DNA from: Variovorax saccharolyticus
GTDB taxonomy: Bacteria > Pseudomonadota > Gammaproteobacteria > Burkholderiales > Burkholderiaceae_C
DNA length: 64,000 nt
Direction: 5' to 3'
NCBI RefSeq assembly: GCF_030316765.1
Contig: NZ_JASZYT010000003.1
Span: forward strand, 558,001 to 622,000
A model generated the notes under the pieces. It was not told the DNA's origin and ran no database searches. It was given only the letters and a program-made list of their open reading frames with translations. The position numbers and the translations under genes were made by a program. This document shows, piece after piece, positions 1-8,600 of this stretch. Position 1 is the stretch's first letter; every line of letters begins with the position of its first letter.

Positions 1-63
1 AAGCCGGTCAAGCTGCAGCCGCTGACGGTCGCCTCCGTGCCGCCGAAGGTCCGGACGTTCTGA
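1..63 (+). CDS. sdhA: Succinate dehydrogenase flavoprotein subunit, C-terminal end (partial)
   Basis: The first 63 bases are an open frame encoding a 20-residue tail (KPVKLQPLTVASVPPKVRTF) followed by TGA. Its position directly before sdhB, and a Lys-Pro-Val start with a basic-aromatic end like the SdhA C-terminus, identify it as the end of the FAD-binding subunit of succinate dehydrogenase (complex II). The catalytic part lies outside the window. It belongs to the sdh operon with sdhB and sdhE. The call rests mainly on context. Confidence 0.8.
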   Translation, partial: KPVKLQPLTVASVPPKVRTF

Positions 64-124
64 AAACCTTGCGGGACAGACCGCAGTGGCGCGAAGCGCC
101 GCAAGCCCTGTCCCCAACCGACTA
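64..124 (+). repeat. Stop-proximal GCGAAGC hairpin repeat, copy 1 (sdhA-sdhB gap)
   Basis: Starts immediately after the sdhA stop with AAAACCTTGCGGGACAGACC. An outer 7-bp stem GGGACAG (73-79) / CTGTCCC (108-114) encloses an inner stem GGCGC (88-92) / GCGCC (96-100) closed by a GAA triloop, giving a GCGAAGC mini-hairpin. A second copy follows leuC at 5274-5327. Confidence 0.75.
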
Positions 125-137
125 AAGGTATCCCACG

Positions 138-839
138 ATGAAGCGCACTTTTCAAATCTACCGCTACGACCCGGACAAGGACGCCAAGCCCTACATGCAG
201 ACCGTCGAGATCGAACTCGACGGCCACGAGCGCATGCTGCTCGACGCCCTCATGAAGCTCAAGGCGCAGGACCCGACCTTGTCGTTCCGCCGCTCCTGCC
301 GCGAAGGCGTCTGCGGCTCCGACGCGATGAACATCAACGGCAAGAACGGCCTGGCCTGCCTGACCAACATGCTGACGCTCAAGGGCACGATCGTGCTCAA
401 GCCGCTGCCCGGCCTGCCGGTGATCCGCGACCTGATCGTCGACATGACGCAGTTCTTCAAGCAGTACAACTCGATCAAGCCGTACCTGCAGAACGACACC
501 GTGCCGCCCGAGAAGGAGCGCCTGCAGTCGCCCGAGGAGCGCGACGAGCTCAACGGCCTGTACGAGTGCATCCTGTGCGCGAGCTGCTCGACCAGCTGCC
601 CCAGCTTCTGGTGGAACCCCGACAAGTTCGTCGGTCCGGCCGGCCTGCTGCAGGCCTACCGCTTCATCGCCGACAGCCGCGACGAAGCGACCGCCGAGCG
701 CCTGGACAACCTCGAGGACCCGTACCGCCTGTTCCGCTGCCACTCGATCATGAACTGCGTCGACGTCTGCCCGAAGAACCTCAATCCGACCCGGGCGATC
801 GGCAAGATCAAGGAACTGATGGTGCGCCGCGCCATCTAG
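138..839 (+). CDS. sdhB: Succinate dehydrogenase iron-sulfur subunit
   Basis: 233 aa, the usual SdhB length. It carries the electron-transferring Fe-S clusters of complex II, passing electrons from FAD in SdhA to quinone at the inner membrane. The N-terminal 2Fe-2S ferredoxin domain shows Cys54, Cys59, Asp62 and Cys74 in SCREGVCGSDAMN...LAC; Asp at the third position is normal for this family. The C-terminal domain has CILCASCSTSCP (Cys144, 147, 150, 154) and CHSIMNCVDVCP, supplying the 4Fe-4S and 3Fe-4S ligands. It follows sdhA across a repeat-bearing gap of about 75 bp and precedes sdhE by 17 bp, so co-transcription is likely. The ribosome-binding site is weak. Confidence 0.97.
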   Translation: MKRTFQIYRYDPDKDAKPYMQTVEIELDGHERMLLDALMKLKAQDPTLSFRRSCREGVCGSDAMNINGKNGLACLTNMLTLKGTIVLKPLPGLPVIRDLIVDMTQFFKQYNSIKPYLQNDTVPPEKERLQSPEERDELNGLYECILCASCSTSCPSFWWNPDKFVGPAGLLQAYRFIADSRDEATAERLDNLEDPYRLFRCHSIMNCVDVCPKNLNPTRAIGKIKELMVRRAI

Positions 840-853
840 ACCTTGCGAGACCC
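840..853 (+). repeat. Possible half copy of the stop-proximal repeat
   Basis: ACCTTGCGAGACCC directly follows the sdhB stop and matches the 5' arm ACCTTGCGGGAC of the elements after sdhA and leuC with one mismatch. No matching 3' arm follows, so it would be a degenerate or decayed copy. The match is short and could be chance. Confidence 0.35.
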
Positions 854-856
854 ACG

Positions 857-1159
857 ATGCATGCCACCGACAACCCCTCCGAGCCGATCAGCGAGCGCGC
901 GCTGAGCAAGCTCAAGTGGCGCTGCCGGCGCGGCTTGCTTGAGAACGACCTGTTCATTGCCCGCTTTTTCGAACGGCACGAGGCAAGCCTGACCCGCGGG
1001 CAGGCACAGGCACTGGAGACATTGATGGACCTGTCGGACAACGACCTGCTCGACCTCCTGCTTGCGCGAAAGGAGCCTGAGCCCGGATGGGCCGGGGCCG
1101 AGGTGGTCGAACTGCTGCGCCTGATGCGCAGCGACGGTGCGCAATCCCTAACTTCCTGA
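857..1159 (+). CDS. sdhE: Succinate dehydrogenase assembly factor SdhE
   Basis: 100 aa (MHATDNPSEPISERAL...). SdhE/Sdh5-family proteins promote covalent FAD attachment to SdhA. The diagnostic RGxxExD motif is present as RRGLLENDLFIARFFE near residue 30, followed by the helical bundle typical of the family. It starts 17 bp after sdhB and ends 24 bp before gltA, the common betaproteobacterial order sdhAB-sdhE-gltA. The start is the ATG after CCCACG. A much longer frame reading through sdhB in the same phase is only overprinting. Confidence 0.93.
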   Translation: MHATDNPSEPISERALSKLKWRCRRGLLENDLFIARFFERHEASLTRGQAQALETLMDLSDNDLLDLLLARKEPEPGWAGAEVVELLRLMRSDGAQSLTS

Positions 1160-1183
1160 TCCATTCTTTGAAAGACACTCGAA

Positions 1184-2494
1184 ATGAAAGCATCCGAGAA
1201 CAAGGCCACTCTGTCGTTCAGCAACGGCGGACAGAACGTTGAGCTGCCGATCTACAAGGGGACCCTCGGCCCCGACGTGATCGACATCCGCAAGCTCTAC
1301 GCCCAGACGGGCATGTTCACCTACGACCCGGGCTTCATGTCGACGGCCTCGTGCGAATCGGCCATCACCTACATCGATGGCGACAAGGGCGAACTGCTGT
1401 ACCGCGGCTACCCGATCGAGCAGCTCGCGACCAACTGCGACTTCCTCGAGACCTGCCACCTGCTGCTGTACGGTGAACTGCCCGACGAAGCCAAGAAGAC
1501 CAACTTCACCAAGCTCGTGACCAACCACACGATGGTCAACGAGCAGATGCAGTTCTTCCTGCGCGGCTTCCGCCGCGACGCGCATCCGATGGCCATCATG
1601 ACCGGCCTGGTCGGCGCGCTGTCGGCCTTCTATCACGACAGCACGGACATCAACAATCCGAAGCACCGCGAGATCGCCGCGATCCGCCTGATCGCCAAGA
1701 TGCCGACGCTGGTCGCCATGGCCTACAAGTACACCGTGGGCCAGCCCTACATGTACCCGAAGAACGAACTCAGCTATGCGGGCAACTTCCTGCACATGAT
1801 GTTCGCGACGCCGTGCGAGGAGTACAAGGTGAGCCCGGTGCTCGAGCGCGCGCTCGACCGCATCTTCATCCTGCACGCCGACCACGAGCAGAACGCATCG
1901 ACCTCGACCGTGCGCCTGTGCGGCTCGTCGGGCACCAACCCCTTCGCGGCGATCGCGGCCGGCGTGGCCTGCCTCTGGGGCCCGGCCCACGGCGGCGCCA
2001 ACGAGGCGGCGCTCAACATGCTCTACGACATCCAGAAGGCTGGCGGCGTCGAGAAGATCGGCGAGTTCATCAAGCAGGTCAAGGACAAGAATTCCAACGT
2101 CAAGCTGATGGGCTTCGGGCACCGCGTCTACAAGAACTACGACCCGCGCGCCAAGCTGATGCAGGAAACCTGCAAGGAAGTGCTGGGCGAGCTCGGCCTC
2201 GAGAACGATCCGCTGTTCAAGCTCGCGATGGCGCTCGAGAAGATCGCCCTGGAAGACGAATACTTCGTCTCGCGCAAGCTCTACCCGAACGTCGACTTCT
2301 ACTCGGGCATCGTGCAGCGCGCGATCGGCATCCCGGTGCCGCTGTTCACCGCCATCTTCGCGCTGGCGCGCACGGTGGGCTGGATCGCCCAGCTGAACGA
2401 GATGATCGGCGACCCCGACTACAAGATCGGCCGCCCGCGCCAGCTCTTCGAAGGCTCGGCCAAGCGCGACGTCAAGCCGATCGCCCAACGCTGA
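1184..2494 (+). CDS. gltA: Type II citrate synthase
   Basis: 436 aa. Condenses oxaloacetate and acetyl-CoA to citrate, the entry step of the TCA cycle, in the cytosol. The length and the N-terminal domain ([19 protein letters not shown]) are those of the hexameric, NADH-sensitive Gram-negative type. Active-site residues line up as His269 ([11 protein letters not shown]), His313 ([14 protein letters not shown]) and Asp371 (YPNVDFYSG). It closes the sdh-gltA group and is followed by a strong intrinsic terminator at 2518-2542. Confidence 0.98.
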   Translation: MKASENKATLSFSNGGQNVELPIYKGTLGPDVIDIRKLYAQTGMFTYDPGFMSTASCESAITYIDGDKGELLYRGYPIEQLATNCDFLETCHLLLYGELPDEAKKTNFTKLVTNHTMVNEQMQFFLRGFRRDAHPMAIMTGLVGALSAFYHDSTDINNPKHREIAAIRLIAKMPTLVAMAYKYTVGQPYMYPKNELSYAGNFLHMMFATPCEEYKVSPVLERALDRIFILHADHEQNASTSTVRLCGSSGTNPFAAIAAGVACLWGPAHGGANEAALNMLYDIQKAGGVEKIGEFIKQVKDKNSNVKLMGFGHRVYKNYDPRAKLMQETCKEVLGELGLENDPLFKLAMALEKIALEDEYFVSRKLYPNVDFYSGIVQRAIGIPVPLFTAIFALARTVGWIAQLNEMIGDPDYKIGRPRQLFEGSAKRDVKPIAQR

Positions 2495-2517
2495 TAGCCG
2501 TCAGGCCCTCAACCAGG

Positions 2518-2542
2518 AAAGCTGCCCACGGGCAGCTTTTTT
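2518..2542 (+). terminator. Rho-independent terminator after gltA
   Basis: AAAGCTGCCC / GGGCAGCTTT inverted repeat (2518-2527 and 2530-2539) running into six T residues (2537-2542), 24 bp after the gltA stop. Classical form; ends the sdh-gltA transcript. Confidence 0.9.
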
Positions 2543-2615
2543 GCGTTTTGGCTGACACGGGCACGCCGGTGGACCGAATAGCTTGGAGTCCTCATCCAAA
2601 CGAAGGAGTTCCACC

Positions 2616-2756
2616 ATGAAGAAGCTTGCCGCATTGCTCACCGTGATCTTCGCCGTGTCCGTGCCGCTGGCCGGCTGCAACACCATGAAGGGCGCCGGCC
2701 AGGACATCCAGAAGGGCGGCCAGAAGATGGAAGACGCCGCGCAGAAGAAGCAGTGA
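2616..2756 (+). CDS. Entericidin A/B-family small lipoprotein
   Basis: 46 aa, too short for most gene finders. The protein has a basic N-terminus (MKKLAALL), a hydrophobic segment and the lipobox LAGC with Cys21 as the lipidated residue. A short mature tail follows (CNTMKGAGQDIQKGGQKMED), rich in Gly, Lys and Gln and ending AAQKKQ, as in EcnA/EcnB. A clear Shine-Dalgarno AAGGAG (2603-2608) sits 7 bases before the ATG. Entericidins are small envelope lipoproteins described as a toxin/antidote pair in enterics and are often stress or stationary-phase induced. Only one copy is seen here, so no pair can be claimed. It is a monocistronic unit between two hairpins. Confidence 0.88.
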   Translation: MKKLAALLTVIFAVSVPLAGCNTMKGAGQDIQKGGQKMEDAAQKKQ

Positions 2757-2762
2757 TCGAGG

Positions 2763-2817
2763 GCCGCGGCGCTCATCGCGCCGCGGCACCGAAGCCATCT
2801 CCTATCGCGATGGCTTC
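2763..2817. terminator. Two consecutive hairpins after the entericidin gene
   Basis: GCCGCGGCGC (2763-2772) pairs with GCGCCGCGGC (2778-2787), and GAAGCCAT (2791-2798) pairs with ATGGCTTC (2810-2817). No long T-tract follows, so these may be termination or mRNA-stabilising structures between the lipoprotein and LysR genes. Confidence 0.5.
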
Positions 2818-2875
2818 CCGGCTGAAACTGAGGGAAAATGCGGGTTTCCATCTCTGAACGAGATGCCAAGCCCCG

Positions 2876-3823
2876 ATGACCTCCTCTGAACGCAGTTTCG
2901 CCCGCCGCATCGACCTGACGTCGCTGCAGTTGTTCGTGGCCGTCTGCGAACTCGGCAGCATCGGCCGCGCGGCGGAGCGCGAGTTCATCGCGGCGTCGGC
3001 CATCAGCAAGCGCCTGTCAGACCTCGAGGCCACGCTCGGCACGCCCCTGCTCTACCGCCATGCGCGCGGCGTCGACCTGACGCCGGCCGGCGAAAGCCTG
3101 CTGCACCACGCCCGCTCGGTGCTCTACAGCCTCGAGAAGATGCAGGGCGAACTCAGCGAATACGCCGATGGCGTGCGCGGCCATGTTCGGGTGCACGCCA
3201 ACATTTCCGCCATCGTCCAGTTCCTGCCCGAGGATCTCGGCGCCTTCACGCGCGAGCACGACGCAATCAAGATCGACCTCGAGGAACACCTGAGCAGCGA
3301 GGTGGTGCGGGCCGTCCATGAAGGGGCGGCCGACCTCGGCGTCTGTCATCTGGCCGAGGGCAGCACCGAGCTGCAGAGCCTTCCCTACCGCGACGACGCG
3401 CTGGCGCTGATCGTCCCGGCAGGCCATGCCCTGGCCGGCGTGCGCGCCATCGATTTCGTCGACACGCTCGACTGCGACCACGTCGGCCTGCACACCAACA
3501 GCTCGATCTACGTCGCGATGCACCAGGCCGCGCTGGCCGCGAACCGCAGCATCCGGCTGCGCATCCACGTGACCGGCCTCGACGCGATGTGCCGCATGAT
3601 CGAGAACGGGCTCGGCGTCGGCGTCATGCCGCGACGCGCCTTCGAACTGATGCAGGGCGGCATCGGCCGCGGCCTGACCTCCGTGGCGCTGCAGGACGCC
3701 TGGGCGGCACGCCAGATCAGGCTCATCGCCCGCGACTTCTCGACCTTGCCGGTCGCCGCCCGCATGCTGGTCAAGCACCTGCACACGCCCGCTGCCGCGA
3801 CGCCCGCGCAGCTGGCCGCATAA
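2876..3823 (+). CDS. LysR-family transcriptional regulator
   Basis: 315 aa. The N-terminal winged helix-turn-helix (about residues 15-75: [20 protein letters not shown] ... [15 protein letters not shown] ... [12 protein letters not shown]) is typical of LysR proteins. The remainder is the periplasmic-binding-protein-like effector domain. The ligand cannot be read from sequence. It is encoded 28 bp upstream of leuC on the same strand, which makes leuC-leuD-leuB plausible targets, but LysR genes more often regulate divergent neighbours, so this is inference. The N-terminus before the HTH is slightly extended ([13 protein letters not shown]). Confidence 0.9.
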   Translation: MTSSERSFARRIDLTSLQLFVAVCELGSIGRAAEREFIAASAISKRLSDLEATLGTPLLYRHARGVDLTPAGESLLHHARSVLYSLEKMQGELSEYADGVRGHVRVHANISAIVQFLPEDLGAFTREHDAIKIDLEEHLSSEVVRAVHEGAADLGVCHLAEGSTELQSLPYRDDALALIVPAGHALAGVRAIDFVDTLDCDHVGLHTNSSIYVAMHQAALAANRSIRLRIHVTGLDAMCRMIENGLGVGVMPRRAFELMQGGIGRGLTSVALQDAWAARQIRLIARDFSTLPVAARMLVKHLHTPAAATPAQLAA

Positions 3824-3851
3824 GACAATCACCTCCCCACGAAAGAGACCC

Positions 3852-5273
3852 ATGGCACGCACGCTCTACGACAAACTCTGGGACGAACACGTCGTCCACA
3901 CCGAGGAAGACGGCACCGCGATCCTCTACATCGATCGCCACCTGGTGCACGAAGTGACCAGCCCGCAAGCCTTCGAAGGCCTGCGCGAGGCCGGCCGCAA
4001 GCTGTGGCGCATCAGCTCGGTGGTGGCCACGGCCGACCACAACACGCCGACCACGGGCTGGGAGCGCGGCTACGACGGCATCGCCGACCCGACCAGCAAG
4101 GAACAAGTCACGACCCTCGACAGCAACATCAAGGAATTCGGCGCCGCCGCGTTCTTCCCGTTCCTGAGCAAGCGCCAGGGCATCGTGCACGTGATCGGCC
4201 CCGAGTCGGGCGCCACCCTGCCCGGCATGACCGTGGTCTGCGGCGATTCGCACACCTCGACGCACGGCGCCTTCGGCGCGCTGGCGCACGGCATCGGCAC
4301 CAGCGAGGTCGAGCACGTCATGGCCACCCAGACGCTGCTCGGCAAGAAGGCGAAGAACCTGCTCGTGAAGGTCGAGGGCAAGCTGCCGCTCGGCTGCACC
4401 GCCAAGGACATCGTGCTGGCGATCATCGGCCGAATCGGCACCGCCGGCGGCACCGGCTACACGATCGAGTTCGCCGGCTCGGCGATCCGCGACCTCAGCA
4501 TGGAAGGCCGCATGACCGTCTGCAACATGGCGATCGAGGCCGGTGCGCGCGCCGGCCTGGTGGCGGTCGACGAAAAGACCATCGCCTACGTCAAGGGCCG
4601 TCCGCTGGCGCCGAACGGCGTCGAATGGGACCAGGCGGTCGCCTACTGGAAGACCCTGCATTCCGACCCCGGCGCGCACTTCGACCTCGTGGTCGAGCTC
4701 GACGCCGCGCAGATCAAGCCGCAGGTCACCTGGGGCACCTCGCCCGAGATGGTGGTGCCGGTCGACGGCCGCGTGCCCGATCCCGACAAGGAGAAGGATC
4801 CCAACAAGCGCGGCGCGATCGAACGCGCCCTGGTCTACATGGGCCTGGAACCCAACAAGCCCATGAACGACATCTTCATCGACAAGGTATTCATCGGCTC
4901 CTGCACCAACAGCCGCATCGAGGACATGCGCGAGGCCGCGGCCGTGGTCAAGAAGCTCGGCCAGAAGGTCGCCAAGAACGTCAAGCTCGCGATGGTCGTG
5001 CCGGGCTCCGGCGTGGTGAAGGCGCAGGCCGAGCGCGAAGGGCTCGACCAGATCTTCAAGGCCGCCGGCTTCGAGTGGCGCGAGCCCGGCTGCTCGATGT
5101 GCCTGGCGATGAACGCCGACCGCCTCGAGCCGGGCGAGCGCTGCGCCTCGACCAGCAACCGCAACTTCGAAGGCCGCCAGGGCGCGGGCGGGCGCACCCA
5201 CCTCGTGAGCCCCGCCATGGCCGCGGCCGCCGCGGTGCACGGCCATTTCGTCGATGTCCGACAGTTCTCTTGA
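3852..5273 (+). CDS. leuC: 3-isopropylmalate dehydratase, large subunit
   Basis: 473 aa. With LeuD it isomerises 2-isopropylmalate to 3-isopropylmalate in leucine synthesis, using an aconitase-type 4Fe-4S cluster. The three cluster cysteines are Cys351 ([13 protein letters not shown]), Cys414 and Cys417 ([11 protein letters not shown]). The substrate-site segments [14 protein letters not shown] and [11 protein letters not shown] are intact. GAAAGAG precedes the ATG. A structured repeat sits in the 65-bp gap to leuD. Confidence 0.98.
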   Translation: MARTLYDKLWDEHVVHTEEDGTAILYIDRHLVHEVTSPQAFEGLREAGRKLWRISSVVATADHNTPTTGWERGYDGIADPTSKEQVTTLDSNIKEFGAAAFFPFLSKRQGIVHVIGPESGATLPGMTVVCGDSHTSTHGAFGALAHGIGTSEVEHVMATQTLLGKKAKNLLVKVEGKLPLGCTAKDIVLAIIGRIGTAGGTGYTIEFAGSAIRDLSMEGRMTVCNMAIEAGARAGLVAVDEKTIAYVKGRPLAPNGVEWDQAVAYWKTLHSDPGAHFDLVVELDAAQIKPQVTWGTSPEMVVPVDGRVPDPDKEKDPNKRGAIERALVYMGLEPNKPMNDIFIDKVFIGSCTNSRIEDMREAAAVVKKLGQKVAKNVKLAMVVPGSGVVKAQAEREGLDQIFKAAGFEWREPGCSMCLAMNADRLEPGERCASTSNRNFEGRQGAGGRTHLVSPAMAAAAAVHGHFVDVRQFS

Positions 5274-5327
5274 AACCTTGCGGGACAGACCAAGAATTGC
5301 GAAGCAATTTTGCTCTGTCCTCAACTG
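5274..5327 (+). repeat. Stop-proximal GCGAAGC hairpin repeat, copy 2 (leuC-leuD gap)
   Basis: Begins at the leuC stop with AAACCTTGCGGGACAGACC, 18 or more bases identical to copy 1. Outer stem GGACAG (5283-5288) / CTGTCC (5315-5320); inner stem AATTGC (5295-5300) / GCAATT (5304-5309) around GAA. The inner stem differs in sequence from copy 1 on both arms while pairing is kept, evidence that the hairpin is what is conserved. Confidence 0.75.
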
Positions 5328-5338
5328 AATAGATCAGC

Positions 5339-5992
5339 ATGCAAAAATTCACCGTACACAAGGGCCTCGTGGCACCGATGGACCGCGAGAACGTCGACAC
5401 CGACGCGATCATCCCGAAGCAGTTCCTGAAATCGATCCGCAAGACCGGCTTCGGCCAGAACCTGTTCGACGCCTGGCGCTACCTCGATCCGGGCGAGCCG
5501 GGCCAGGATCCGGCATCGCGCAAGCCGAACTCCGACTTCGTGCTGAACCAGCCACGCTACGCCGGCGCCTCGATCCTGCTGGCGCGCCAGAACTTCGGCT
5601 GCGGCTCCTCGCGCGAACATGCGCCCTGGGCGCTCGACCAGTACGGCTTCCGCGCGATCATCGCGCCGAGCTATGCCGACATCTTCTTCAACAACAGCTT
5701 CAAGAACGGCCTGCTGCCGATCGTGCTGCCCGAAGCGCAGGTCGCCCAACTGTTCGACCAGACCTTCGCCTTCCCGGGCTACAGCCTGACGATCGACCTC
5801 GAGCGCCAGGTGGTCATCAAGCCGGACGGCGGCGAATTCGCCTTCGACGTCCAGGCCTTCCGCAAGTATTGCCTGGTCAACGGACTCGACGACATCGGCC
5901 TCACGCTGCGCCACAAGGACGAGATCAAGGCCTTCGAGGCCGCCCGTCTGGCGCAAAAGCCCTGGCTGGCGCACACGATGCTCGACGTCTAA
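5339..5992 (+). CDS. leuD: 3-isopropylmalate dehydratase, small subunit
   Basis: 217 aa, slightly longer than the roughly 200-residue enteric enzyme. Supplies the swivelling substrate-recognition domain of isopropylmalate isomerase. The family signature [15 protein letters not shown] is at residues 85-99, preceded by the conserved start [20 protein letters not shown] and IIPKQFLK. The Shine-Dalgarno is weak; translation may depend on the leuC transcript with its hairpin repeat just upstream. A different palindromic repeat follows at 5997-6085 before leuB. Confidence 0.97.
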   Translation: MQKFTVHKGLVAPMDRENVDTDAIIPKQFLKSIRKTGFGQNLFDAWRYLDPGEPGQDPASRKPNSDFVLNQPRYAGASILLARQNFGCGSSREHAPWALDQYGFRAIIAPSYADIFFNNSFKNGLLPIVLPEAQVAQLFDQTFAFPGYSLTIDLERQVVIKPDGGEFAFDVQAFRKYCLVNGLDDIGLTLRHKDEIKAFEAARLAQKPWLAHTMLDV

Positions 5993-5996
5993 GGAT

Positions 5997-6085
5997 ATGG
6001 CCCCCACGCTCCCCCACTTCGTGTGGGTCGCTGCCCCCCGAGGGGGCCGCAGGCCGCCTTGGGGCGGCCCGGCGCCGGCCTGAGC
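5997..6085 (+). repeat. Palindromic intergenic repeat, leuD-leuB gap
   Basis: Contains CCCAC-TTC-GTG-TGGG (about 6023-6037), then GCCCCCC/GGGGGGC-type and GGCCGCC/GGCGGCC-type hairpins. The CACTTCGTG core followed by a C-run/G-run hairpin matches the layout of the element after accD and wzc, though the flanks differ. Probably a REP-like family member. Confidence 0.6.
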
Positions 6086-6117
6086 CACCACTCATCAACC
6101 TCAACTCTCCCTTCCCC

Positions 6118-7206
<1,089 letters not shown>

Positions 7207-7230
7207 ACCAGCCCGCTTCGTCACGCCCTC

Positions 7231-7275
7231 CCCGGCTCTGACGAGCCGGGCGCAAAGAGAAGTTTTTTCTTTTTT
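7231..7275 (+). terminator. Hairpin plus T-rich tract between leuB and asd
   Basis: CCCGGCTC (7231-7238) / GAGCCGGG (7243-7250) with a TGAC loop, then a pyrimidine tract TTTTTTCTTTTTT (7263-7275) after a 12-base spacer. The spacer is longer than usual, so partial termination or attenuation before asd is possible. Confidence 0.55.
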
Positions 7276-7292
7276 CACAAGGGCAAATTGAA

Positions 7293-8435
7293 ATGGCGAA
7301 CGCAAATCAACCTCTGGTCGGCCTGGTGGGCTGGCGCGGCATGGTCGGCTCGGTCCTGATGGACCGGATGCAGGCCGAAGGCGACTTCGGGCTCATCGAG
7401 CCGGTCTTCTTCTCGACCTCCAACGCCGGCGGCAAGGCCCCGGCGATGGCCAAGAACGAGACCACGCTCAAGGACGCCCACGACATCGCCGCGCTCCAGA
7501 AGTGCGACATCGTCATCACCGCCCAGGGCGGCGACTACACGACCGAGGTGTTCCCCAAGCTGCGCGCCGCCGGCTGGAAGGGCCACTGGATCGACGCCGC
7601 GTCCACGCTGCGCATGAACGACGACGCGATCATCGTGCTCGATCCGGTCAACCTGCCCGTGATCCAGAATGCGCTCGCCAAGGGCGGCAAGAACTGGATC
7701 GGCGGCAACTGCACCGTCAGCTGCATGCTGATGGGCGTCGGCGCGCTCTACAAGGCCGGCCTGGTCGAGTGGATGACCAGCATGACCTACCAGGCCGCTT
7801 CGGGCGGCGGCGCCCAGCACATGCGCGAGCTGCTGACCCAGTTCGGCACGATCAACGCCGAGGTGCGCTCGCTGCTCGACGACCCGAAGTCGGCCATCCT
7901 CGAGATCGACCGCAAGGTGCTGGCCAAGCAGCAGTCGCTGAGCGCCGCCGAAACGGCCAATTTCGGCGCCCCGCTGGGCGGCAGCCTGATCCCCTGGATC
8001 GACAAGGACCTGGGCGACGGCATGAGCAAGGAAGAATGGAAGGGCGGCGCCGAGACCAACAAGATCCTCGGCCAGGGCGCGCAGTTCGGCACCGCGGCGA
8101 CGCCGGTCGACGGCTTCTGCGTGCGCATCGGCGCAATGCGCTGCCACAGCCAGGCGCTGACCTTCAAGCTCAAGAAGGACGTGCCCGTGGCCGACATCGA
8201 GGCGCTGATCGCCGCCGACAACGAATGGGTCAAGGTGGTGCCGAACACCCGCGAGGCGACCGTCAAGGACCTGACGCCGGTGGCGGTCACCGGCACCATG
8301 TCGATCCCGGTCGGCCGCGTGCGCAAGCTCGCCATGGGCCCGGAGTATGTCGGCGCCTTCACGATCGGCGACCAGCTGCTGTGGGGTGCGGCCGAGCCGC
8401 TGCGCCGCATGCTGCGTATCCTGCTGGAGGCCTGA
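7293..8435 (+). CDS. asd: Aspartate-semialdehyde dehydrogenase
   Basis: 380 aa, the long Gram-negative form. NADPH-dependent reduction of aspartyl phosphate to aspartate semialdehyde, the branch point to lysine/diaminopimelate, threonine and methionine. The N-terminal Rossmann motif is [17 protein letters not shown]. The nucleophile is Cys140 in [11 protein letters not shown], and the acid/base His is about residue 285 in [13 protein letters not shown]. It sits between leuB and fimV, a common order in Burkholderiales. Two tandem hairpins follow the stop. Confidence 0.97.
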   Translation: MANANQPLVGLVGWRGMVGSVLMDRMQAEGDFGLIEPVFFSTSNAGGKAPAMAKNETTLKDAHDIAALQKCDIVITAQGGDYTTEVFPKLRAAGWKGHWIDAASTLRMNDDAIIVLDPVNLPVIQNALAKGGKNWIGGNCTVSCMLMGVGALYKAGLVEWMTSMTYQAASGGGAQHMRELLTQFGTINAEVRSLLDDPKSAILEIDRKVLAKQQSLSAAETANFGAPLGGSLIPWIDKDLGDGMSKEEWKGGAETNKILGQGAQFGTAATPVDGFCVRIGAMRCHSQALTFKLKKDVPVADIEALIAADNEWVKVVPNTREATVKDLTPVAVTGTMSIPVGRVRKLAMGPEYVGAFTIGDQLLWGAAEPLRRMLRILLEA

Positions 8436-8443
8436 ACCGGCTG

Positions 8444-8486
8444 GCGGGCACCCCCGGGTGCCCGCGCCGTTGCTCAACAGCAACGG
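8444..8486 (+). terminator. Tandem perfect hairpins after asd
   Basis: GCGGGCACCC (8444-8453) / GGGTGCCCGC (8456-8465), directly followed by CCGTTGCT (8467-8474) / AGCAACGG (8479-8486). No T-run follows, so termination strength is uncertain. The remaining bases to fimV (8487-8600) show no gene and no convincing promoter hexamers. Confidence 0.55.
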
Positions 8487-8600
8487 CAAATGCATGACGA
8501 AGTTTGCACGCACTGGGTAGATAAGGCCTGTCGCCTTGTCAGTGCAGGGTGTTGATGTTAACGTCCCCTTACACTTTTGGGCCGAGCTGCCCCTACCAGC

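Noticed and set aside
138..839. SdhB missing a 2Fe-2S cysteine (Asp62)
   Set aside because: Asp at this position is normal in bacterial SdhB, including the E. coli protein.
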